Position numbers and translations under genes: made by a program. Of a stretch of 64,000 bases of DNA, positions 25,660 to 32,490 are shown piece by piece. Each line of letters begins with the position of its first letter. The stretch's first letter is position 1. The notes under the pieces were generated by a model. That model saw only the letters and a program-made list of their open reading frames with translations, made no database searches and was not told the origin of the DNA. The DNA comes from SG-bin9 sp049323835. GTDB taxonomy: Bacteria; Pseudomonadota; Alphaproteobacteria; Rhizobiales; Xanthobacteraceae. The stretch covers positions 1-64,000 of the forward strand of contig JBMOOJ010000093.1 of the NCBI GenBank assembly GCA_049323835.1, written 5' to 3'.

Positions 25660-26646
25660 ATGCCAGCTCAAGCCGCCAATCCGCAGGCCAAACCGCCGTT
25701 GAAAATATTCCTTTGCTCGCCCCGCGGCTTTTGTGCGGGCGTGGTCCGCGCCATCGACACGGTCGAGCGGGCGCTGAAGCTCTATGGTGCGCCGGTCTAT
25801 GTCCGCCATGAGATCGTCCATAACCGCTACGTGGTGGACAGCCTGAAGGAAAAGGGCGCGATTTTCGTCGAGGAACTGTCCGAGGTTCCGGATACCCAGG
25901 CGCCGGTGGTGTTCTCGGCCCATGGCGTGCCAAAGGACATTCCGGCCGAAGCCGAGCGGCGCAATTTCTTCGCGCTGGATGCAACGTGCCCGCTGGTCAC
26001 CAAGGTTCATCGCGAGGCTGAGATTCACTTCAAGCGCGGACGCGAGATCCTGCTGATCGGCCACGAGGGCCATCCGGAGGTCGTCGGCACCATGGGGCAA
26101 CTGCCGCCGGGCGCGGTCGTGCTGATCGAAACGGTCGAGGACGCGGACGCCTTCGTGCCGAAGAACGCCGACAATCTGGCGTTCGTCACGCAGACCACGT
26201 TGTCGGTCGACGACACCGCGGAGATCGCCGCACATCTGAAGAAGCGCTTCCCGACGATTGTCGGCCCGTACAAGGAAGATATTTGCTACGCGACCACCAA
26301 CCGCCAGCTTGCGGTGAAGAAGGTCGCACCGCATGTCGACGCGATGATCGTTGTGGGCTCGGCGAACTCGTCGAACACGCAGCGCCTGCGGGAAGTTGCC
26401 GAACGCGAAGGCTGCAAGCTCGCGTTCCTGGTGCAGCGTGCGGCCGATATCGACTGGACGATTCTCGACGGCATCGAGGCGATCGGCATCACCGCCGGCG
26501 CGTCGGCGCCGGAGGTGCTGGTGGAAGAGGTGATCGAGGCGCTCGCCGCGCATTACACCATCAGCATCGATACGGTGAACGCGATCGACGAGGACGTGTT
26601 CTTCCCGCTGCCGCGCCCCTTGCGGCCTGACGCCGCCGCCGAATAA
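25660..26646 (+). CDS. ispH: 4-hydroxy-3-methylbut-2-enyl diphosphate reductase (LytB)
   Basis: The 328-residue enzyme performs the last step of the MEP isoprenoid pathway. The iron-sulfur cysteines are C25 (PRGFCAGV), C110 (DATCPLVTKVH) and C209 (EDICYATTNRQ), and the catalytic Glu is in HEGHPEV. SANSSNTQRLREVA binds the diphosphate. It starts a run of housekeeping genes (ispH, thrB, rnhA) on the plus strand. A short hairpin (26661-26683) lies between it and thrB, without a T tract. Confidence 0.97.
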   Translation: MPAQAANPQAKPPLKIFLCSPRGFCAGVVRAIDTVERALKLYGAPVYVRHEIVHNRYVVDSLKEKGAIFVEELSEVPDTQAPVVFSAHGVPKDIPAEAERRNFFALDATCPLVTKVHREAEIHFKRGREILLIGHEGHPEVVGTMGQLPPGAVVLIETVEDADAFVPKNADNLAFVTQTTLSVDDTAEIAAHLKKRFPTIVGPYKEDICYATTNRQLAVKKVAPHVDAMIVVGSANSSNTQRLREVAEREGCKLAFLVQRAADIDWTILDGIEAIGITAGASAPEVLVEEVIEALAAHYTISIDTVNAIDEDVFFPLPRPLRPDAAAE

Positions 26647-26738
26647 TCCGGTGTGCTTGGACTGATCGGTCCTACCGGTCAGTCGCGCATTGGTTTAAGA
26701 CATCCCTGATCCGGCCACCGCGAACCAGAGGATACGGC

Positions 26739-27719
26739 ATGGCGGTCTATACCGATGTGTCGGCCGAGGAACTGGACGGCTTTCTCGCGAACTACGATGT
26801 CGGCGAGCTGATGTCCTACAAGGGCATCGCCGAGGGCGTGGAGAATTCCAACTTTCTGCTGCACACGAGCAAGGGCTCGTACTTCCTGACGCTGTACGAA
26901 AAGCGCGTCGCGCTCAGCGATCTCCCGTTCTTTCTCGGCCTGATGGGCCATCTGAAGGAACACGGCCTGACCTGTCCGCAGCCGGTGAAGGCGAAGAACG
27001 GCGAGGCACTCGGCACGCTTGCCGGGCGGCCGGCCGCGATCATCGATTTTCTCGAAGGCGTGTGGCCGCGGCGGCCGAACGCCGTTCACTGCGCCGGTGT
27101 CGGTCAGGCGCTGGCGAAATTGCATCTCGCCGGCCGTGGTTTTGCAATGACCCGCCGCAACGCGCTGTCGGTCGATGGCTGGCGGCCGCTGTTCGATCAG
27201 GCGGCGTCGCGTGCCGATACTCTCCAGCACGGCTTGCGTGACTTTCTCGCGGCGGAGCTGACCTATCTTGAGGCGCGCTGGCCGAAGGGATTGCCGGAAG
27301 GCGTGATCCACGCCGATCTGTTTCCGGACAACCTCCTGTTTCTCGGCGACAAGGTTTCCGGCGTTATCGACTTCTATTTCGCCTGCAACGATATCTTCGC
27401 TTACGATGTCGCGATCTGCCTGAATGCATGGTGCTTCGAGCCGGATCACGCCTTCAACGTCACCAAGGCGCGCGCGTTCCTCAATGCGTATTCGCGCGAG
27501 CGCAAATTGTCGGAGGCCGAGCAGGATGCGTTGCCGTTGCTCGCCCGTGGCGCGGCGCTGCGCTTCCTGCTGACGCGGCTGGTCGACTGGCTCAACGTGC
27601 CGCCGGGCGCGATGGTGAAGCCGAAGGACCCGCTGGAGTACGTGCGCAAACTGCGCTTCCAGCAGGGTGTGAAGAGCCTGCGCGATTACGGTGTCGAGCA
27701 GCCGGGTTTTGCGGCGTGA
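26739..27719 (+). CDS. thrB: homoserine kinase (aminoglycoside-phosphotransferase fold)
   Basis: The 326-residue protein is the type II homoserine kinase found in alphaproteobacteria and Pseudomonas, with the protein-kinase-like fold. Motifs: GIAEGVENSNFLLHTSKGSYFLTLYEKR for nucleotide binding, VIHADLFPDNLLFLGDKVSGVIDFYFACND for the catalytic loop and metal Asp. It phosphorylates homoserine on the way to threonine. Its stop overlaps the rnhA start (GTGA), a common arrangement in this bacterial group. Confidence 0.94.
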   Translation: MAVYTDVSAEELDGFLANYDVGELMSYKGIAEGVENSNFLLHTSKGSYFLTLYEKRVALSDLPFFLGLMGHLKEHGLTCPQPVKAKNGEALGTLAGRPAAIIDFLEGVWPRRPNAVHCAGVGQALAKLHLAGRGFAMTRRNALSVDGWRPLFDQAASRADTLQHGLRDFLAAELTYLEARWPKGLPEGVIHADLFPDNLLFLGDKVSGVIDFYFACNDIFAYDVAICLNAWCFEPDHAFNVTKARAFLNAYSRERKLSEAEQDALPLLARGAALRFLLTRLVDWLNVPPGAMVKPKDPLEYVRKLRFQQGVKSLRDYGVEQPGFAA

Positions 27720-28177
27720 ACGCAGCCAAGCCGAAAAGCGATCTGCCGCGCGTCGCCATCCACACGGATGGCGCGTGCTCGGGGAATCCCGGTCCGGGCG
27801 GCTGGGGTGCGATCCTCGAATTCGGCGATGCACGGAAAGAATTGAAGGGCGGCGAGCGCGACACCACCAACAATCGCATGGAACTGCTTGCCGCGATCTC
27901 GGCGCTCGAAGCCTTGAAGAAGCCGTGCTCGGTGGACCTGACGACCGACAGCCAGTATGTGCGGCAGGGCATCACCAGCTGGATTCACAACTGGAAGCGC
28001 AACGGCTGGAAGACTGCCGACAAGAAGCCGGTGAAAAACGTCGACCTGTGGCAGCGTCTCGATGATGCGCTGAAACAGCACGACGTCCGTTGGCACTGGA
28101 TCAAGGGACACGCAGGCCATAAGGAAAACGAACGTGCCGACGAACTGGCGCGCGAGGGGCTGGCAGCGATTAGATGA
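27716..28177 (+). CDS. rnhA: ribonuclease HI
   Basis: The 153-residue enzyme cleaves RNA in RNA-DNA hybrids. The catalytic set is visible: D18 (HTDGACSGNPGPGGW), E56 (NNRMELLAAI), D78 (TTDSQYVRQGI) and D142 (RADELAREG). It begins with a GTG overlapping the thrB stop by four bases, so it is translationally coupled to thrB; longer starts in the frame lie within thrB. Confidence 0.96.
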   Translation: MNAAKPKSDLPRVAIHTDGACSGNPGPGGWGAILEFGDARKELKGGERDTTNNRMELLAAISALEALKKPCSVDLTTDSQYVRQGITSWIHNWKRNGWKTADKKPVKNVDLWQRLDDALKQHDVRWHWIKGHAGHKENERADELAREGLAAIR

Positions 28178-28186
28178 GTTCCTTCA

Positions 28187-28306
28187 CCTCTCCCCGTTTA
28201 CGGGGAGAGGTCGAATTGCACAGCAATTCGGGTGAGGGGTGCTCTTAGACGATTGCGTGAAGCCCCTCACCCCAACCCTCTCCCCGCAAGCGGGGCGAGG
28301 GAGAAG
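28187..28306. repeat. intergenic palindromic repeat (CCTCTCCCC family)
   Basis: Nested inverted repeats: CCTCTCCCCG/CGGGGAGAGG (28187-28210), CGAATTG/CAATTCG (28212-28230), GGTGAGGGG/CCCCTCACC and CCTCTCCCCGC/(G)CGGGGCGAGG at the right end. This pattern is known as a dispersed intergenic element in Bradyrhizobium-like genomes. It fills the gap between converging rnhA and the peroxiredoxin gene and could serve as their terminator. Confidence 0.75.
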
Positions 28307-28311
28307 CGAGA

Positions 28312-28797
28312 TCAAAGCTGACCGAGCAGCGTGTCGCCGCCGGATACTTCGACCTTGCCCGGCGCGGCTTCCTTGTTGAGCTTCTTCACCACGCCGTCCT
28401 CGACCAGCATGGAATAGCGGTGCGAGCGGATGCCGAGGCCGTTGCCGGATGCGTCGAGCTCCATGCCGATCGCCTTGGTGAAGTCGGCATTGCCGTCGGC
28501 GAGGAAGATCGCCTCGTCGCGCTGGTCGGTATCGCGCTTCCAGGCCTGCATCACGAATGCGTCGTTGACAGAAACGATGCCGATGGTGTCGATGCCCTTG
28601 TCCTTCATCGCGTAGGCGTTCAGGAAGATGCTCGGCAGATGCATCTTGTGGCAGGTGCCGGTGTAGGCGCCGGGAACGGCGAAAAGGGCGACCTTCTTGC
28701 CCTTGAAGATGTCATCTGTGCTTTTGACCTGCACGCCATCGGCAGTCATCACGCGAAACTTGGCATCGGGAAGCCGATCGCCGACTTGGATGGTCAT
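28312..28797 (-). CDS. 1-Cys peroxiredoxin (Prx5/AhpE-like)
   Basis: The 161-residue protein matches the Prx5 group. The active site is PGAYTGTCHKMHLP, with the P-x3-T-x2-C pattern and peroxidatic Cys49. There is no other cysteine, so it works as a 1-Cys enzyme and should need glutathione, glutaredoxin or thioredoxin to recycle. The conserved Arg is in GIRSHRYSML. It removes peroxides in the cytosol. The ATG at 28797 starts directly at the domain. Confidence 0.92.
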   Translation of the reverse strand: MTIQVGDRLPDAKFRVMTADGVQVKSTDDIFKGKKVALFAVPGAYTGTCHKMHLPSIFLNAYAMKDKGIDTIGIVSVNDAFVMQAWKRDTDQRDEAIFLADGNADFTKAIGMELDASGNGLGIRSHRYSMLVEDGVVKKLNKEAAPGKVEVSGGDTLLGQL

Positions 28798-28917
28798 CTG
28801 AAACTCCTCGGATTTTCCTGCTTCTTAGAACACGGCGCTGGCCTGCGCAGGGCCGACGGTCACCGTCCCGCAATGGCGCGCGCCGCCATCGCGATGCGGT
28901 TTAATCACAGCCGGCGC

Positions 28918-29811
28918 TTACTTGGAAGGCGGCCCGATGACGGCACTGAACTCATAGGCCGCGTCCTTGCCGCTGGCGGTGTCCCTGCTGACCAGCGTCA
29001 GCTTCAGCGTCGCGCCTTCAGGGGCGGTATTGGGAGGCAGTCCGTCGAGATCGAAGCCGAAGCGCAGAACGCCGTCGGCTTTCCGTTCGACCAGCTTCGG
29101 CACGGGCAGAGCCCAGTCGGGCGTCGGTCCTTCGGCGAACAGCTCGACCTGTGTGTCCGCGGGCGCCAGCACATCGGCCAGCATGCGCTGCTGACCGGCG
29201 CGGGTGACCCCGCGAAGGGTGAGGGGATTGTCGTCGCCAATCCTGGCCGGCTTCGGTACGGCTTCGAGCGCGGCCGTCAGCGTCTTGTCCTCGGTGCCCG
29301 ATGCGCCGGAGATCGGAAGTTCGAGCTTGGCCTCGACCGGAATGCACGTCTTGTCACAGACCGCGTAGGAGACCATGCCGCGCAGCGTCACCGGCTTGTC
29401 GCCATTCTTCGCGACGATCCGCAACGGCAGCACCACTTGCTTCTTGTAACCGAATGCGATGCCGCCTGCGCCGTCGGGAAACGTTCGCGGCGCCGGCCAC
29501 AGAACCGTCACTGCTTCGACATTGTCGGAAGCGGAAAAATCAAACCGCGGCGGGACGCCGGAATCGCCCGGTGTACGCCAGTACGTCTTCCAGCCCGGTT
29601 GCAACTTGAAGGCAATGCCGCCGAGCAGCACGGTGCCTGTGCGCGGCCCCGCGATCAGACGAACGGCGGAATGTGCTTCCTCCGCCCAAGGCGAAGCGTC
29701 CTGCGCATTGGCCGCGCTCGCCAGAATGCACACGGACGTGAAAGCGGAGACGCAGACGGAGATTGCGGCGGCGGTGCGCACCTGGATGCGGACATGAGTA
29801 GACCCGAACAT
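28918..29811 (-). CDS. periplasmic DsbD N-terminal-domain protein
   Basis: The 297-residue protein has a signal peptide (to about residue 37, ANA-Q) and a DsbD-alpha-like domain: GWKTYWRTPGDSGVPPRFDF, VVLPLRIVAKNG and the cysteine pair C152/C156 in AVCDKTCIPVE. The membrane and thioredoxin parts of DsbD are absent. It probably takes part in periplasmic thiol handling, fed by another reductant carrier. It lies upstream of the peroxiredoxin gene on the same strand and is divergent from yqgE. Confidence 0.85.
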   Translation of the reverse strand: MFGSTHVRIQVRTAAAISVCVSAFTSVCILASAANAQDASPWAEEAHSAVRLIAGPRTGTVLLGGIAFKLQPGWKTYWRTPGDSGVPPRFDFSASDNVEAVTVLWPAPRTFPDGAGGIAFGYKKQVVLPLRIVAKNGDKPVTLRGMVSYAVCDKTCIPVEAKLELPISGASGTEDKTLTAALEAVPKPARIGDDNPLTLRGVTRAGQQRMLADVLAPADTQVELFAEGPTPDWALPVPKLVERKADGVLRFGFDLDGLPPNTAPEGATLKLTLVSRDTASGKDAAYEFSAVIGPPSK

Positions 29812-30056
29812 GCCTCGTCCTTACTCCGCGTCACCAGCACAAACCATTGAAATACCTGTGATCCGCCGTTGAATTTAATCGGGGGCGTTGATTGACACTG
29901 CCGACGCCCAATATCAGGATGACGGAATGAGTTTCGCTGCTGCTGGAACCTGTCAGCGTCAGCATATTTGGAAGTCATTGATGGAGAGTATGTTCCGGCA
30001 GGCTCAAACTCTGAACTGAGTCCGAATTGTGCCGGTCTGGATATGCACAACAACCG

Positions 30057-30707
30057 ATGAGTCCGCCAATGGACCCGTTTCAAAAGAAGCTCAAGAGCAC
30101 CCAGGCCCGGGCATCCGACGGTCCGGCGCAGGGATATCTCGACGGGCAACTCTTGATTGCAATGCCGGTGATGGAGGATGAGCGTTTTGCGCGCACGGTC
30201 ATCTATATCTGCGCGCACTCGGCCGAAGGCGCGATGGGCATCGTCGTCAATCGGCCCGCCGGCAGCATCGATTTTCCAGGGCTGCTGAAGCAACTCGACA
30301 TCATCGGCGATGCCGAGCAGATCAAGCTGCCGCAAGATGCCGAAACGATGAAGGTGCTGAAGGGCGGCCCGGTGGAAACCGGGCGCGGCTTCGTGCTGCA
30401 TTCGAGCGACTTCTTCATCAAGAACGCGACGCTGCCGATCGACGACGGCATCTCGCTCACGGCGACGCTCGATATCCTCAAGGCGATCGCGCGCGGCGCC
30501 GGACCCAAGCACGCGATCCTCGCGCTCGGCTATGCCGGCTGGGCGCCGGGACAACTCGAGAACGAGATACAGGAGAACGGCTGGCTGCATTGCGCTGCCG
30601 ATTCCGATCTGATCTTCGGCCGCGACATCAACGAGAAATACGATCGCGCGCTGCGCAAGATCGGCATCGATCCCGGCATGCTGTCGAACGCCGCGGGACA
30701 CGCCTGA
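30057..30707 (+). CDS. yqgE: YqgE/AlgH family protein (UPF0301)
   Basis: The 216-residue protein has the family landmarks GQLLIAMPVMEDERFARTVIYICAHSAEGAMGIVVNRP, GGPVETGRGFVLHS and LGYAGWAPGQLENEI. The function of the family is not established. The ATG at 30057 gives MSPPMDPFQ; 30069 is an alternative, since neither has a clear RBS. A 245-base gap separates it from the divergent DsbD-N gene. Confidence 0.92.
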   Translation: MSPPMDPFQKKLKSTQARASDGPAQGYLDGQLLIAMPVMEDERFARTVIYICAHSAEGAMGIVVNRPAGSIDFPGLLKQLDIIGDAEQIKLPQDAETMKVLKGGPVETGRGFVLHSSDFFIKNATLPIDDGISLTATLDILKAIARGAGPKHAILALGYAGWAPGQLENEIQENGWLHCAADSDLIFGRDINEKYDRALRKIGIDPGMLSNAAGHA

Positions 30708-30773
30708 GGCAGCCGCGTCATGTGTGGGCACGGCGAGGCGCCGGCAGACTCGGTGTAAGCCGCGACTTGCGAT

Positions 30774-31202
30774 CTATGCCGCGGCGTTCTCTCCGAACAC
30801 CATGTTCCAGCCGCGGCGTGTATCCATGTATTCGCGCACCTGGCGGATCAGGCCGCCCTCGAACTCGAAAATGAAGCAGTAATCGTTGTCGTAGATGCGT
30901 CCGTCGGACAGCGTCGCCTGCATGCGTTCCTCGACGATCGTCATATCGCCCGCGGCCCGGATGGTGCGGAACTGCATGGTGGCGTCGCGAAACATCTTGT
31001 GAAACTCGACGGCGATGAACTGCGCGATCTGCTTCGCGCCGACCATGTGATTGGTGAAGTTCAGCGCGACCGCGGTGGCATTGCCTTCCGGAGCGATCCA
31101 TTCGGCATCGTCGGTGAACAACGCTGCGATCTGTTCGGGGTCGCGGGTCGAGAACATCTTCCAGGCGTGCATTGTCAGTTCGCGCGTATCAACTGATGTC
31201 AT
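30774..31202 (-). CDS. SnoaL-like/NTF2-fold protein
   Basis: A 142-residue single-domain protein of the NTF2-like fold, with the cone-shaped pocket region AWKMFSTRDPEQIAALFTDDAEWIAPEG and FEFEGGLIRQVREYMDTRRG. Members are small-molecule isomerases, cyclases or binding proteins; the function here is unknown. The ATG at 31202 has a GAGGAG RBS, preferred over the longer frame to 31277. It is divergent from the ada-like gene. Confidence 0.82.
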   Translation of the reverse strand: MTSVDTRELTMHAWKMFSTRDPEQIAALFTDDAEWIAPEGNATAVALNFTNHMVGAKQIAQFIAVEFHKMFRDATMQFRTIRAAGDMTIVEERMQATLSDGRIYDNDYCFIFEFEGGLIRQVREYMDTRRGWNMVFGENAAA

Positions 31203-31321
31203 GTTATGCTCCTCATTCGTGGGCGGCTGCTTAACCGCCCCGGGCGTCGCGCACTCGCCGAAATCGGACATGGTCATCGCGAGGCCCTTTCGTGCGGGCG
31301 CGAGCGGAGTAGGATGGCCGC

Positions 31322-31936
31322 ATGCTCAGTTTTGATACTTGCAACGCGGCGCGGCTGCGGCGCGATCCGGCCTACGACGGACTGTTCTTCACGGCGGTGC
31401 GCACCACGGGCATCTATTGCCGTCCGGTGTGCCCGGCGAAGCAGCCGCATGACCGCAACGTCGAATATCATCCGACGGCGGCGTCGGCGGAGAATGCCGG
31501 CTTCCGGCCCTGCCTGAGATGCCGCCCGGAAACGGCCCCGTTCTGCCCGGCATGGAACGGGACAAAATCGACGGTGGAACGGGCGCTCAAGCTGATCGCC
31601 GCCGGATCGCTCGATGCCGGTTCGGTGGAGCAGCTGGCAGCGCGGCTTGGCGTCAGTTCGCGACATCTGGCGCGGCTGTTCGAGAAGCACATCGGTGCAA
31701 GCCCGATGCAGACGGCACGCACGCTGCGGGTGCAACGCGCCAAGCGGCTCCTGAACGACAGCGATCTCAGCATGACGGAGATCGCTTATCGCGCAGGCTT
31801 CCAGAGCCTTCGCCGCTTCAACGCGACGTTTCAGGAGCTTTATGGCCGGCCGCCATCGCGTTTGCGCGCCGTGCGAGAACGTTCTCGAACTCAGTCGCGG
31901 GCGGTTACGAACGGCTCGCGCGCCATTCACGTGTAG
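31322..31936 (+). CDS. adaA: AdaA-type methylphosphotriester-sensing transcriptional activator
   Basis: The 204-residue protein joins the zinc domain of Ada, with four cysteines at about 33, 37, 64 and 67 (GIYCRPVCPAK and RPCLRCRPE), to an AraC-type DNA-binding domain (SVEQLAARLGVSSRHLARLF and SMTEIAYRAGFQSLRRFN). Cys33 is the expected acceptor of methyl groups from DNA phosphotriesters, turning the protein into an activator. The alkyltransferase half of classic Ada is missing and is supplied by the next gene, five bases on. Confidence 0.9.
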   Translation: MLSFDTCNAARLRRDPAYDGLFFTAVRTTGIYCRPVCPAKQPHDRNVEYHPTAASAENAGFRPCLRCRPETAPFCPAWNGTKSTVERALKLIAAGSLDAGSVEQLAARLGVSSRHLARLFEKHIGASPMQTARTLRVQRAKRLLNDSDLSMTEIAYRAGFQSLRRFNATFQELYGRPPSRLRAVRERSRTQSRAVTNGSRAIHV

Positions 31937-31941
31937 CCATC

Positions 31942-32475
31942 ATGCGCCAGAGTTTCTTCAAGCCTCTGCCGGGAACGTCGATCGCCTATGCCCATTTCGA
32001 CAGCCCGATCGGCCGCTTGTTGATCGCGGGCGACGGCGAGTGGCTGCACCTGATCAGCTTCCCGTCCGGCAGCCGCACGCGGCATCCGGAGCAGGAATGG
32101 CGCAAGGACGAGAAGCCGTTCAAGCAGGCCTTCAAACAGCTCGATCAATACTTTTCCGGCAAGCGCCGCGATTTCGATCTGCCGCTGCGCTTCGCCGGCA
32201 CGCCGTTCCAGAATACAATGTGGAAACGGCTGCTGAAGGTGCCCTACGGTACGACGACGACCTATCGCGATCTGGCGATTGCGCTGGGGCGGCCATCGGC
32301 GAGCCGTGCGGTCGGCGCGGCGAACGGCGCAAACCCGTTTCCGATCGTCGTGCCGTGCCATCGCGTGCTCGGCTCGAACGGCTCGCTGACCGGCTTTGGC
32401 GGCGGGGTCGAGGTGAAGCGCTTCCTGCTTGCGCATGAGCAGACCATCGCCGGGCGAGACTTCAAGCTGACGTGA
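31942..32475 (+). CDS. ogt: methylated-DNA--protein-cysteine methyltransferase
   Basis: The 177-residue suicide enzyme repairs O6-alkylguanine. It has the acceptor motif VVPCHRVLGSNGSLTGFGGG (Cys139) and the DNA-binding helix region KVPYGTTTTYRDLA. The ATG at 31942 lies five bases after the adaA stop; longer frames run through adaA. The pair mirrors the adaA-adaB split known in Bacillus subtilis and is probably induced together by methylation damage. Confidence 0.94.
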   Translation: MRQSFFKPLPGTSIAYAHFDSPIGRLLIAGDGEWLHLISFPSGSRTRHPEQEWRKDEKPFKQAFKQLDQYFSGKRRDFDLPLRFAGTPFQNTMWKRLLKVPYGTTTTYRDLAIALGRPSASRAVGAANGANPFPIVVPCHRVLGSNGSLTGFGGGVEVKRFLLAHEQTIAGRDFKLT

Positions 32476-32490
32476 AATTTTGCGGAAAGC

